Counted from the stretch's first letter, positions 1 through 8,940 are shown. The stretch is DNA of 64,000 nucleotides from Collinsella sp. AF25-2LB (GCF_003458415.1 NZ_QRUF01000001.1:160823-224822), one strand, 5' to 3'. The notes: generated from the letters alone by a model not told the origin. Numbers and translations are program-made.

Positions 1-101
1 ATGCCACGACGTGCGAGCTCGTCGAGCATTGCCCAAGTGGCGTCGCTCATCTGCTTATCGCTCGTCAGCAGCGTCCCATCCATATCGGAAAACACAATCA
101 T
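1..101 (-). CDS. HAD-family hydrolase, Cof-type (N-terminal fragment)
   Basis: Only the first 33 codons lie in the window; the gene runs off the left edge. The protein opens MIVFSDMDGTLL, which is HAD motif I with the nucleophile and general-acid aspartates (DxDGT), followed by a segment typical of Cof-type phosphatases acting on small phosphorylated metabolites. The ATG at 101 is preceded by an AAAGGA-like ribosome binding site. The substrate cannot be read from this fragment. Confidence 0.8.
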   Translation of the reverse strand, partial: MIVFSDMDGTLLTSDKQMSDATWAMLDELARRG

Positions 102-123
102 TCGTTGCGATCCTTTCTACTGG

Positions 124-161
124 CATAAAAAGTGTGGCCAAGGGCTTGGGTCCCTGGCCAC
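124..161 (-). terminator. Rho-independent terminator of the citrate synthase gene
   Basis: On the minus strand GTGGCCA (161-155) pairs with TGGCCAC (140-134) and is followed by ACTTTTTAT. It lies just past the stop codon of gltA. Confidence 0.75.
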
Positions 162-187
162 GCTCGAGTTCTATAACGGTCCGCGTC

Positions 188-1606
188 CTAGCGGTCAGCG
201 AGCGGCTTGTACTCCAGCGGCTCGATCACCGGACGATAGGCCGGGCGAATAATACGGTGCGCGCAGAAGAGCTCTTCCATGCGGTGCGCAGACCAGCCGG
301 CCATGCGGGCGACGGCGAACAGCGGCGTAAAGAGCGTCTCGGGCACGCCGAGCATCTTGTAGATAAAGCCCGTGTACAGGTCGATGTTGGCACAGATGGG
401 CTTGGTCATGCCGTGATCGCGCATCACTTGCGGGGCCAGGCGCTCGATGCGCTCGATGAGCGCGAACTCCTCGCCCAGGTCCTTCTTGGCGGCAAGCGTG
501 CGCGCGTAACGACGGCACACCTCGGCACGCGGGTCGCTCAGCGTGTAGACGGCGTGGCCCATACCGTAGATGAGACCCGTGCCGTCGAAGGCCTGCTTGT
601 CGAGGATCTTGCCCAGGTAGGCTGCGACCTCGTCCTCGTCCTCCCAATTGGAGACATGCGCGCGGATGTCCTCGTGCATGGAGACAACCTTGGCGTTGGC
701 GCCACCGTGGCGCGGGCCCTTGAGTGAGCCGATAGCCGCGGCGTAGGCGGAATACGGGTCGGTGGCCGAGGAGGACAGCACGCGGCAGGCAAACGTGGAG
801 TTGTTGCCGCCTCCGTGTTCGGCATGCAGCATGAGCATCACGTCGAGCAGCATGGCTTCGTCGCGGGTGAATGCCATGCCGCCGCGCAACACCTGCAGGA
901 TGGTCTCGGCGGTGGAGAGACCGGGTGTGGGGTGCGGTACATGAACCTCGGAGCCGCGGCGCTTGGCGACCGAGGCCATATGCGCGAAGGCGGCGATGCG
1001 GGGGAGACGGGCGAGCATGGAGATGGCGACGTCGATTTCGTGCTCGGGCGTAATGGCGTCGGGCTCGGCGTCGAAGGCGTAGAGCAGCAGCACGGCGCGC
1101 TGAAGCACATTCATGATGCTCGACGACACCGTGGTCATGGGGAACTCTTTGACGTACTCATCGCTCAGGTGCCTAAAAGCGCCCAGACGTCCGCAAAAAC
1201 CGTCGAGCTCCTCTTTGTTGGGCAGCGAGCCCGTGATGAGCAGGTAGGCGACCTCTTCGTAGCCATAGCGATTCTCGGCCTGGGCGTTGTTGACCAGGTC
1301 CTCGATGCTGTAGCCGCGCAGCGTAAGCTTGCCCTGGTCGGGCACGACTTTGCCGTCGACCTTGTTGTAGCCGTGCACGTCCGAGATGCGGGTAAGGCCC
1401 GCGACCACGCCCGAGCCATCGGCATTGCGCAGGCCGCGCTTGACGTTATGCTCTACGAACAGGCCCTCGTCGTACGGGGCGGTCGGCAGGCCGTGGTAGA
1501 GGCTTTCACTCTCAGACGAAATCTGACGGCTCGCCTCGTAATCCAGAACCAGGCGGCTCAGGTGATCGTCGAAGCGGTAGTAGATTTTCTTGGCGTCGTA
1601 GGCCAT
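188..1606 (-). CDS. gltA: Citrate synthase
   Basis: Condenses oxaloacetate and acetyl-CoA to citrate in the cytoplasm. The 472-residue product has the three catalytic residues of the family in order: His in HAEHGGGNN (about residue 265), His in GMGHAVY (about 350) and Asp in ANIDLY (about 405). The sequence RHGGANAK, typical of the oxaloacetate site, lies between the two histidines. The N-terminal 100 residues are longer than in short citrate synthases, as in other anaerobic Gram-positives. The ATG at 1606 follows GGAGAGGAG. No other TCA-cycle gene is next to it, so in an anaerobe it probably feeds 2-oxoglutarate and glutamate synthesis, which would fit the glutamate synthase genes further along. 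Its own terminator follows. Confidence 0.95.
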   Translation of the reverse strand: MAYDAKKIYYRFDDHLSRLVLDYEASRQISSESESLYHGLPTAPYDEGLFVEHNVKRGLRNADGSGVVAGLTRISDVHGYNKVDGKVVPDQGKLTLRGYSIEDLVNNAQAENRYGYEEVAYLLITGSLPNKEELDGFCGRLGAFRHLSDEYVKEFPMTTVSSSIMNVLQRAVLLLYAFDAEPDAITPEHEIDVAISMLARLPRIAAFAHMASVAKRRGSEVHVPHPTPGLSTAETILQVLRGGMAFTRDEAMLLDVMLMLHAEHGGGNNSTFACRVLSSSATDPYSAYAAAIGSLKGPRHGGANAKVVSMHEDIRAHVSNWEDEDEVAAYLGKILDKQAFDGTGLIYGMGHAVYTLSDPRAEVCRRYARTLAAKKDLGEEFALIERIERLAPQVMRDHGMTKPICANIDLYTGFIYKMLGVPETLFTPLFAVARMAGWSAHRMEELFCAHRIIRPAYRPVIEPLEYKPLADR

Positions 1607-1683
1607 GCGCGCTCCTCTCCGGTCCGCTTTGGGGCCGCGCGCTTGGACGATATGACGTCAAGCTGCCCCGAGCGGCTTGTTCA

Positions 1684-1971
1684 CTACAGGCGGTACATAA
1701 AGTTAAAGACGTCCTCGCGCTGGATGGACACGTTGACGCCCGAAAGCTCGCCGGCCTCGGCCAGGGCCTTCTGCAGCTCGGCGAAGTCGAGCTTGGACTC
1801 GGCGGTGTCGGCCAGCATGGTCATGGTGAAGATGTCCTCGATAATGGACTGCGTGATGTCGCGGATGTCGACGTTGGCCTCGCCCAGAACGCGGGTGACG
1901 CCGGCGACGATGCCGGGGCGGTTCTTGCCAAGGACGGTGATGACGATACGGGAGGACGAGATCTCGGCCAT
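1684..1971 (-). CDS. ACT-domain protein (UPF0237 type)
   Basis: A 95-residue protein consisting of one ACT domain, opening with the beta strand SRIVITVLGKNRPGIVAG and the helix-linked NVDIRDITQSI. Stand-alone ACT proteins of this size are thought to sense amino acids or other small ligands; the ligand is not known here. The ATG at 1971 is preceded by AAAGGG. It lies 77 bp upstream of gltA on the same strand and may be co-transcribed with it. Confidence 0.85.
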   Translation of the reverse strand: MAEISSSRIVITVLGKNRPGIVAGVTRVLGEANVDIRDITQSIIEDIFTMTMLADTAESKLDFAELQKALAEAGELSGVNVSIQREDVFNFMYRL

Positions 1972-2367
1972 GGGAAACCCTTTCGCGTGGTTGCGGCGCG
2001 CGCGGGGCGCTCCGCTACGGTACAGTGTTCATCATTGTACCTGTCTGGCGCAAAAAAGGCGCGCTCGCTGCGGCGTTACATGCCTGCAACATGAGCGTAA
2101 GGGGGAAGGCCGTACGGGGAAGAGCCGTCTGGCGCGTGTCCGGCTCGTGTTGGGTTGATTTCCGATCTCAGCCGAACACATTGAGCGGACAGGCCGTTCC
2201 CGCAGTCAGCCGAACGCCTCCGACGGCTGATTCCGAACTGGAAGCGGAGGGCATCCCCGCCCTTCGGTAGGGGATACCGCTCCGCGGCGCATGCCGCGGG
2301 CGGCGCCCCTATCGGACCACCGTGACCTCAGTTGGGATGGGCCCAGCACTGCCGCGTACTCGGTGAG
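1972..2367. other. Gene-free stretch with left boundary repeat of the island
   Basis: I see no gene here. The first part should carry the promoter of the ACT gene (TACAAT at 2039-2034 on the minus strand is a possible -10, with no clear -35). The left 64-bp copy of the island boundary repeat lies at 2153-2216. Beyond it is GC-rich sequence with no clear ribosome binding site or codon structure, ending at the stop of the integrase remnant. Confidence 0.6.
2153..2216 (+). repeat. Left boundary direct repeat (attL-like)
   Basis: Begins GGTTGATTTCCGATCTCAGC. It matches 9365-9428 at 62 of 64 positions; the differences are a C/A and a C/T. Confidence 0.7.
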
Positions 2368-3093
2368 CTAGAGCCAACTGTTCATCTTCACGTCGCGTAT
2401 GGCGATATTTCGGTCGTCCGGCTCGGTGATGCCGTAGCCGAACGCCTGGAGCGTCTCGATGGACTCCTGGATCCTCTGTTGGAACATGGGACCCGGATCG
2501 ACCCTCGGCCCGAGGTGCCCGCGCCAAAGGCACGGCGTGGCGCGCAGCATGTTATGGATTTTGGAGATGGGCTCGATGTCGGCGTAGACGTTGAGCGTCG
2601 CCATGGCGTCCTTGTGGCCGAGGATCGATTGGAGCGCCTTGATATCGCCGCCTTGGCGGATCCACTGCGTTGCGAACGTGTGGCGAAGGCCGTGGAACGT
2701 GATCAGCTCGTCGTTGGTGCCCATGAGGCCGTTGGTCTCCGAGAACGTCTTGAGCGCCCTGCGGATATAGCTTGTCGTCGCGAAGGTCGCGCCCGGCTCC
2801 GACAGGATGTAGCAGTCCCCGATCTCGACCGCCCCGGTAAGGCCGCGCAAGCGCAGCTTTCCGCAGTCGATCTCGTGGGTCTCCTTCAGGAAGGGGAGTA
2901 GGCCGACCGGGTCGATGGGGATACCCCTGGCGTCATGGGTCTTGGTGTCCTTGATGAACGAACCCATTCCCTTCGCGTACGCCACCGAGTGTCTGATCGA
3001 GATCAGGCCCGTCTCGAAATCCACATCGCACCACCGAAGGCCGCAGACCTCGCCGATTCGCATCCCCGTGTGCAGGGCGAGTACGACCGCCCT
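2368..3093 (-). pseudogene. Tyrosine recombinase/integrase, N-terminus missing
   Basis: The catalytic half of a phage-type integrase is present: Arg in MRIGEVCGLRW, the HGLRHTFAT box (HxxR), the later His in LGHKD and the nucleophile Tyr in LNVYADI. What is missing is the first 150-200 residues (arm-binding and core-binding domains). Read upstream from ATG 3063 the frame stays open through ALHTG, as in intact integrases, and is cut by the TAG at 3094-3096 that ends the upstream regulator gene. The deletion therefore joined the regulator end to the integrase middle. No ribosome binding site serves the remnant, and without DNA-binding domains it should be inactive. Confidence 0.8.
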
Positions 3094-3345
3094 CTAATCC
3101 TCGGCGGACCAATCGAGTCCGAACTCCTTTCGGGCATCCTCTTCGCTCATGACTTCGAGAAGGTCTCCGGGTTGGCAACGAAGGGCGAGGCATAGCTGTT
3201 CGAGTGTGTTGAAGCGAATGCCGCGAATATGCCCTTTTTTAATACGGGACAGGTTCACGGGCGTGGTTCCAATCCTTTCGGCAAGTTCGTTCGAGGAAAT
3301 CTTTCGCTCGGCCATGATCTTGTCGAGGCGAACAATTACGGGCAT
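3094..3345 (-). CDS. XRE/Cro-type transcriptional regulator (YozG-like)
   Basis: An 83-residue helix-turn-helix protein. The recognition region reads SSNELAERIGTTPVNLSRIKKG, then FNTLEQLCLALRCQPGDLL, the usual close of the small Cro/CI (HTH_26) group. These proteins are commonly encoded with a DUF2975 membrane protein, and that gene is 9 bp upstream here, so the two form an operon. It may bind the palindrome at 3905-3923 in the divergent promoter region (inference). The tail EEDARKEFGLDWSAED abuts the integrase remnant exactly at the stop codon, so the last residues may have been altered by that rearrangement. Confidence 0.85.
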   Translation of the reverse strand: MPVIVRLDKIMAERKISSNELAERIGTTPVNLSRIKKGHIRGIRFNTLEQLCLALRCQPGDLLEVMSEEDARKEFGLDWSAED

Positions 3346-3354
3346 GGCGTTTCC

Positions 3355-3867
3355 TTACGCAATCTCGTCGGAGTCGAGGTACAGCTCTCGGGCGTACAAG
3401 AAGAGCTGGGAAAGCATGAACAGGACGATGCCGAGAACCAGAGAGGTCCAATCGAATGATGAAGCGATCTCTTGGGCGCCGACGGCCCCCTCGCCGCCAA
3501 ACATCGAAACGGAGGTTTTGAGTGAGCCGGCGTAGAGGCTGGTGGCAGCTTGAACAACGAAGAGAATGCCGAGCACCTTCAAGCATGTCGCAGACCCTTT
3601 CTTGAAGGGGTCTCCGCTCTTGATCGTCCACACGAGAACGGCGCTGAGGATGGTCGTAGCGATACCGATGACGGCAGGGACCAATGTCGAGATCGCAAGG
3701 GCTGGATACGCGGGGGAGTCTGCAATTACAGGGTTGTCGAGCACTTCGATTGCTGGCTTTAAGGAGAACGCCACTTGTGCGATGGCGGTGGCGCAAAGGG
3801 TCGCAGAGGCTATCGCACATGCGATGCGGAAGGAATGAAGCCGGGGAGTGCGATTGTCGGAACTCAT
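3355..3867 (-). CDS. DUF2975-like membrane protein
   Basis: A 170-residue protein with four likely membrane segments (about residues 14-35, 55-80, 97-117 and 138-160), ending in the charged stretch ARELYLDSDEIA that closes DUF2975 proteins after their last helix. The ATG at 3867 follows a strong GGAGGTT. It is the first gene of a two-gene operon with the XRE regulator. The function of the family is unknown; the membrane protein may signal to the regulator. Confidence 0.75.
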   Translation of the reverse strand: MSSDNRTPRLHSFRIACAIASATLCATAIAQVAFSLKPAIEVLDNPVIADSPAYPALAISTLVPAVIGIATTILSAVLVWTIKSGDPFKKGSATCLKVLGILFVVQAATSLYAGSLKTSVSMFGGEGAVGAQEIASSFDWTSLVLGIVLFMLSQLFLYARELYLDSDEIA

Positions 3868-3904
3868 AATAACCTCCGAAGAATTTAAAAAACTCAGGTT
3901 ACTT

Positions 3905-3923
3905 TTTAACAGTTTATGTTAAA
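3905..3923. promoter_or_regulatory. Perfect palindrome, candidate operator
   Basis: TTTAACA (3905-3911) and TGTTAAA (3917-3923) form a perfect 7-bp inverted repeat with a 5-bp spacer. It lies in the 135-bp gap between the divergent DUF2975/XRE operon and the exporter operon, about 40 bp upstream of the DUF2975 start codon. The XRE protein encoded nearby is the obvious candidate ligand. Confidence 0.45.
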
Positions 3924-3946
3924 TTGACTTTGCCGGCAAGTAATAA

Positions 3947-3969
3947 GGGCCGAGCATTTTGTTCGGCCC
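3947..3969 (+). promoter_or_regulatory. Stem-loop in the leader of the exporter operon
   Basis: GGGCCGA (3947-3953) pairs with TCGGCCC (3963-3969) around a 9-nt loop, 33 bp before the permease start. It is followed only by TCTGTTCC, so it is a weak terminator at best; it could be an attenuator or an mRNA-stabilising hairpin. Confidence 0.4.
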
Positions 3970-4002
3970 CTCTGTTCCGACTGGATGAGGTTAAGGTTGG
4001 CG

Positions 4003-6234
4003 ATGAATATGCTCAAAATCTCGAAGGCGATCTTTAGGTCGCTTCTCTCCTCCAGGTCGCTCTGTGTTGTCGTTGTTGCGTTGATGGCTCTTTGTGCTCT
4101 GCCCGTCTTCAGGAGCGCGGCTGGCATCGACGGACGGGTCGAATACCTCGAGTCGGGAATAACCCGTGTTGAGCAGGAATTGTCAGCATCCTATGCGGAT
4201 GCGCTTGTGAATGCGGGGGAGGACGGTGTCTATACCTCTTCATCAAGCATGCCCGCGCTTCTGTACCCTCTTGCCGCGGGACGTCTTATCTTGGCACCGC
4301 TCTCTCCCCTACTTCCGTTTCTGCAGATATCGGATGGAGAGTACACCTATTATGACGGATCGAAGGAGTACTTGCTATGGGTCGCAACGGCCGTTGCCGT
4401 CTCGTTCCTTGCCGCGCGTCTTAACAAACGTGAAAAGCTCATCATCCAGGCACCGATGGGCGAGCTGGGTAGACTTGTTGCATCGAGCGTATGGGCGAGT
4501 GTTTTTGCAATGCTTGCCGTCCTCGCCATCAATCTTCCAGGGATAATCGCCGCGCTTGTGAAGAATGGCCCGGGCTCGCCGTTCTATCCGATAGGCTACA
4601 TTCAATATGCGACTCCGGTTATCAAACCGGCTTGGCTGGTGTTCGCGCAGACGGCCATCTTGCAATTCTTGGTGGCAGCGTTCATCTCGCTTGTCGTTCA
4701 CCTTGCCGTGAAGATTGCCAATAACCCTACGCTTGGAATCGTGTTCGTATGTGCCCTGATGGGGGTGACGATGGTTCCCGGGTATTACGGAAGATCCATC
4801 GCTTTACGTGAGTTCGCCCTGTTGAATCCCCTTACGTATGCGAACACTGAGTTGACCGTCGGCGCCTATAGCCCGTACCCGACAACGCAGATAGTGAATC
4901 TGCCTGGACTTTGCTTCGAGCGTGGCGCGATTGCCCTCGTATGTGCAATCGGGATCGAGGTGCTGGCAATTAGCCTGCTTTGCGTTGCTGGAAAGAGCGG
5001 CTGCGCGTGCCCGATATCCCCGATTTGTCTTGAGAGAGGTTCCTTCACTGCATCGAGAACGGCAACTCGTTCGAGCGCTTGTGCCTCCGCCGTTGCATAC
5101 GTAAGAACGATGGGGAAACTGCTCCTGCGTTCTCCTACCCTCGCCGTATGCGCGATTGCAATGTCGACGACGATGCTGGCCCCGGCTCTGGTCGAGATGT
5201 TTCCTGACGCTGATAACGTTTCCGCTGTTCGGTATAGGGATGGGGAGCTCCGTTCAATAGATCGGTATCTAGAGCAGAACGCTGCGAATATGGACGTCGA
5301 GGGCAAAGCGGCCCTGGAAGACATGCGGGATGCTCTTTCGGGTTTCGTGTATGCGCCTATGCCTGCGGAGGGGTTTCGAAGCCTTGCGACGTACGAGCGC
5401 GCTCGAGGTGAGCTGGGCGCGGCAGATGCGACTCTCCTGCAATCGATCGGAATCGAGCCGGAGACTCCTTCTCGTGCGGAGGCGCGCGCCCTTCTGCTTG
5501 AGTCGATCGCGAGCTTGCCGGACCCCAAGGTTTACGAGTTAAGTACGAAGATGCCCCCATTAATCCTCCTTTCGTATCTCCAGGCAGCGCTTCCCTCCTT
5601 ATTTTTGCTGTTGCCCGTGGTTGTCACATCGCTCGCGTGCACCCACCTGCAGTGTCGTTCCCTTCTGGTTCTCCAGATCCCCGCAACAGCGCATGTGCGT
5701 TTTCTGACGGCTGTTGCGCTGGCTCTCCTGCTTGGCTTGGTGCTGCTTTTGGTGTCGATGGTTCCCGCTGTCGTTGTGTCCGTGATTAAGAACGGTGCGG
5801 GTGGATCGGAGTATCCCGTCGCTCTCATTCGGGCGGGAGCTTCGACAACGTCCATGGTGGGGAAGGCGGTGTTGTGCAGTATTCCGTTGCTGGTCATGGC
5901 ATACGGCGTGATTTCCGTCGTCGCTGCGTTGACAGCAGCGATTAGCCGCAACCCCGTTGTCACCGGAATGGTTTGCGCGGTTCTCTTGGTGTTGGGTTCG
6001 TTGAGCGCTCATGTTGAAAGCGTGGGCATGGGCGTCGCGCTGCTGGCTCCATTCGCCTCGTTTGATCCCGCTTCCCAGGTGGGGACGATTGGGTTCCTTG
6101 GGCGAGGGACGAACGCGATGCCTTTTGGAGAGGTCGCCGGCGCATCGGGCGCTCTGCTGGTGGTCTTGGGCGCCGTATCTCCGTTGATGGTGCGCCTGAG
6201 TGTTCCAAAGATCGAAAGGGGACGATCTCGATGA
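4003..6234 (+). CDS. ABC-exporter permease with internally duplicated membrane domain
   Basis: A polytopic membrane protein of 743 residues from the ATG at 4003, chosen because AAGG lies 6 nt upstream; an ATG at 3985 would add six residues but lacks a ribosome binding site. The protein looks like two fused copies of one unit. Each half has an N-terminal helix, an extracytoplasmic stretch, then several helices with the signature KNGxGxxxYP (KNGPGSPFYP in the first half, KNGAGGSEYP in the second). The next gene is its probable ATPase, overlapping by 4 bp. A third version of the unit occurs in the gene at 7125. I do not recognise a named family; the layout resembles permeases that serve bacteriocin export or immunity. 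Confidence 0.75.
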   Translation: MNMLKISKAIFRSLLSSRSLCVVVVALMALCALPVFRSAAGIDGRVEYLESGITRVEQELSASYADALVNAGEDGVYTSSSSMPALLYPLAAGRLILAPLSPLLPFLQISDGEYTYYDGSKEYLLWVATAVAVSFLAARLNKREKLIIQAPMGELGRLVASSVWASVFAMLAVLAINLPGIIAALVKNGPGSPFYPIGYIQYATPVIKPAWLVFAQTAILQFLVAAFISLVVHLAVKIANNPTLGIVFVCALMGVTMVPGYYGRSIALREFALLNPLTYANTELTVGAYSPYPTTQIVNLPGLCFERGAIALVCAIGIEVLAISLLCVAGKSGCACPISPICLERGSFTASRTATRSSACASAVAYVRTMGKLLLRSPTLAVCAIAMSTTMLAPALVEMFPDADNVSAVRYRDGELRSIDRYLEQNAANMDVEGKAALEDMRDALSGFVYAPMPAEGFRSLATYERARGELGAADATLLQSIGIEPETPSRAEARALLLESIASLPDPKVYELSTKMPPLILLSYLQAALPSLFLLLPVVVTSLACTHLQCRSLLVLQIPATAHVRFLTAVALALLLGLVLLLVSMVPAVVVSVIKNGAGGSEYPVALIRAGASTTSMVGKAVLCSIPLLVMAYGVISVVAALTAAISRNPVVTGMVCAVLLVLGSLSAHVESVGMGVALLAPFASFDPASQVGTIGFLGRGTNAMPFGEVAGASGALLVVLGAVSPLMVRLSVPKIERGRSR

Positions 6235-6971
6235 TTGACCTTCAAACGCTGACGATCTCTTATGGAAAGAAGGTGCTCGTAGATTCGGTGAACGCTGAGT
6301 TTGCCCCGGGTACGGTCTACGGTCTCGTCGCTCCGAACGGGCATGGAAAGACGACGTTGCTGCGTGCGATGGCAGGTTTGCCGGGTCCTCGCGTGGACGG
6401 GAGCATCGTTCTGGATGAGGTGCAGGGTACGGGTGCGAGAGAGGTCCGTTCTATGATCTTCTATGCACCTGGTGAGGGGACGCTGCTGTATCCCGGATTG
6501 CGTGCGGAAGATCACCTCAAGATGGTTTGCGATATGTGGCCGCATGCTCGCGATATCGAAGAGATAGTGGAACAAACGCAGATAGGCGAGTTCGCGAAGA
6601 TGAGGATCCGCACTCTGAGCCAGGGCATGAAGCAGCAGCTTACCCTGGCGATTGCGTATGCGACGGGCGCGCGGTACCTTCTATTAGATGAGCCCATGAA
6701 CGCGCTCGACCCCAGCAGGGTGGACTTGCATTCCGAGATTCTCAGGAAGCTGGCCGATTCTGGTACGTGCATCATCATGTCATCCCACATCTTGGATTCG
6801 GTCGATAGGCTGTGCGATGAGATTCTGTTTTTGAAGGATGGGAGGCTCATTAGAAGCATTCCGCAAGATGATGCTGCGCCGAAGTCTCCTGGATCCCATT
6901 TCGCAAAGCCTGCCGGACGCGCCGAGGGTGCGCTAAGCACGTATCGGCGACTCTACGAAAAGGGCGGGTAG
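6231..6971 (+). CDS. ABC transporter ATP-binding protein
   Basis: A 246-residue nucleotide-binding domain. Walker A is APNGHGKTT (about residue 36), the signature loop is LSQGMKQQ, Walker B is YLLLDEPMNALD, and the switch His is in IIMSSH. The LSxGMKQQ form is typical of ATPases that pair with ABC-2-like exporters of peptides or drugs. The start codon overlaps the stop of the permease gene (ATGA), so the two are translationally coupled. The C-terminal 40 residues after the ATPase core are not conserved in an obvious way. Confidence 0.9.
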   Translation: MIDLQTLTISYGKKVLVDSVNAEFAPGTVYGLVAPNGHGKTTLLRAMAGLPGPRVDGSIVLDEVQGTGAREVRSMIFYAPGEGTLLYPGLRAEDHLKMVCDMWPHARDIEEIVEQTQIGEFAKMRIRTLSQGMKQQLTLAIAYATGARYLLLDEPMNALDPSRVDLHSEILRKLADSGTCIIMSSHILDSVDRLCDEILFLKDGRLIRSIPQDDAAPKSPGSHFAKPAGRAEGALSTYRRLYEKGG

Positions 6972-7124
6972 AAATGCAAGTTAAAAATCTATGTGGTCAA
7001 TATAATACCGTTGAACCCGCGTATCGATACCGCTCAGCCATCCGCCTCGCCCCCGTCGCACGTATCTTCATCCGGTCTGTCATTATTAATCTAACGATGC
7101 TTTGGGAAATGTGGGTGCTTCCAA

Positions 7125-8939
7125 ATGTACTGTCGACTTCTTCTCAAACTAATCCTAAGAGACAAGGCCGTATGGATCTCTACGCTCGTTCTCGCCGCAG
7201 CCTTCTCCATCCCCATTGCGTTCAATTCACCCATCTACGGGCCCTTCTTTATGAAACAGGGCATGCAGAGCTTTGTCGACGCATTCAATACGCGCGCGCC
7301 CCAGGCCGGCGGCACAGACCTATCTCCAGAGCAGCAAAATGACGCGGAGCTTGCAAGATACGCGAACGCCGCCCTTGCCGCTCAAACCGACGCCGCCTTT
7401 CTCGATTCTGCCGAGAGCTACTACGCGCTCATGGGCGAAGGCTTCCAATCCGGGTCCATCGTGGGAGACCGAGAGACCAATGACGCAGACCTCGCGTATT
7501 GCCGCGCCCTGAGCAGCTCCGGCATCACGGATATCCCGGCCTCCGCAAACGACCTGCCATTCCTTTCCTTCCTGCCTTACGCCATTGCCACGGCGCCGTC
7601 TTTCCTCCCCTTCATCCCCTTCCTTCTCTCGTCGATACTCGTGCTCGGCGCCACAAGGCCCGGGACCCTGGCGGCGAAGGCGCCCGTGCCCAAATTCCGG
7701 CGCCTTATCCAGATCGTGTTTTCGATAATCGTCGCGGGGACCGCGATGCTCCTCGCCGGCCTCGCACCCGGGGGCATTTACGCCTCGGTCCTAAACGGCT
7801 TCGGGCAAATTGGGTACCCGATCGCCTTCTTCCATGACGGCGCGCTTACCACCACGACCGCGGGAAACGTCTTCACGACCCTGCTTCTCGCGCTGCTTGC
7901 GGGCGGAACCTTGATATCCGTTTGCTCCGCCGTCCTATCGACCGCAACGAGGCGCGTCCTCGCGGGCCCCCTTACCTCCGCGCTGCTTGTCGCGGCTCCG
8001 GTATTCCCGTTACTGTCCGATTCGGCACTGGGGCATAGCGCCGCGCTCAATCTCCTGCCGCTGGCCGTGTTCTCGCCTATCGAGGCAACGGGTTACGTAG
8101 GATGCTTCCCGACAGAATTCATTGGCTCCGGTTCAGGCAGCGCATCGATGCTTGCCGTGGCCCTGGCATACGTCGCGGTCCTTTTTGCGGTCGGCGCCGT
8201 TGCGACACGTTCGCCCAAACAGGCTGGACCCGCTAAAAAGCACCATGGGCTCGAGCTTCTGGACGCGAGCGTGGGATACGGGAGCACGACGATACTTTCA
8301 ATCGGATCGCTTTTCCTGAGCCCGGGAACGGCGGTGGGCCTCGTTGCTCCCAACGGCTCGGGGAAAACCACCCTTCTTGAAGCGCTGTCGGGCCAATTTC
8401 CCACCCGCATCCGCTCGGGAAGCCTGTTGGCAGACGGAATCTGCCAGCGTCGATCAGCCGAATTTGCAGAACTCGTCTACCTGAGCTCTTCGGGCAGCGC
8501 GGATCTCTATCCCACGCTATCGGCCATCGAGCACCTTGCTTTCGTTAGGGAGGCGTGGAAATCGGCCGCCGACATCGACTCGCTCTGCGACTCCCTCGGA
8601 ATCTCCCCATATCTCGACAAGCCGACCCGTAAACTCTCGACAGGAATGAAGCAGCAGGTAAAGCTTGCCATGGCGATAGCGACCGATTGCCCGTACCTCA
8701 TCCTCGATGAACCGCTGAACGGCCTCGATCCGGGAAAACGGAAAACCTCCTGCGACGCGATGCGCAGCGAGGTGGCGCGGGGACGCAGCGTGCTCATTTC
8801 AAGCCATCTACTCGACGACCTGGCAGACCTCACCAACTCGTTCTACTTCATCGAGGCCGGCACGCTCGTGGAAAAGATCGAGTCGTCCTCGCAGACGCTC
8901 AAGCAGGAATACCTCGATACATACGAGCGAGGTGAATGA
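7125..8939 (+). CDS. ABC half-transporter: permease fused to ATPase
   Basis: A 604-residue fusion. Residues 1-360 are a membrane unit like each half of the 743-residue permease, including the matching LNGFGQIGYP motif; residues 370-604 are a full ATPase with APNGSGKTT (Walker A), LSTGMKQQ (signature), YLILDEPLNGLD (Walker B) and LISSH (switch). As a half-transporter it may dimerise or pair with the upstream permease. The ribosome binding site is weak. It lies 153 bp after the first ATPase gene and runs directly into the peptide gene, so this module probably exports, or gives protection from, that peptide. Together the cassette has three permease units and two ATPases. Confidence 0.8.
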   Translation: MYCRLLLKLILRDKAVWISTLVLAAAFSIPIAFNSPIYGPFFMKQGMQSFVDAFNTRAPQAGGTDLSPEQQNDAELARYANAALAAQTDAAFLDSAESYYALMGEGFQSGSIVGDRETNDADLAYCRALSSSGITDIPASANDLPFLSFLPYAIATAPSFLPFIPFLLSSILVLGATRPGTLAAKAPVPKFRRLIQIVFSIIVAGTAMLLAGLAPGGIYASVLNGFGQIGYPIAFFHDGALTTTTAGNVFTTLLLALLAGGTLISVCSAVLSTATRRVLAGPLTSALLVAAPVFPLLSDSALGHSAALNLLPLAVFSPIEATGYVGCFPTEFIGSGSGSASMLAVALAYVAVLFAVGAVATRSPKQAGPAKKHHGLELLDASVGYGSTTILSIGSLFLSPGTAVGLVAPNGSGKTTLLEALSGQFPTRIRSGSLLADGICQRRSAEFAELVYLSSSGSADLYPTLSAIEHLAFVREAWKSAADIDSLCDSLGISPYLDKPTRKLSTGMKQQVKLAMAIATDCPYLILDEPLNGLDPGKRKTSCDAMRSEVARGRSVLISSHLLDDLADLTNSFYFIEAGTLVEKIESSSQTLKQEYLDTYERGE

Positions 8940-8940
8940 C

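Noticed and set aside
6974..7342. 122-codon frame between the two ABC modules
   Set aside because: Most of it overlaps the half-transporter gene in another frame; only its first 40 codons could be a remnant, reported as a low-interest finding.
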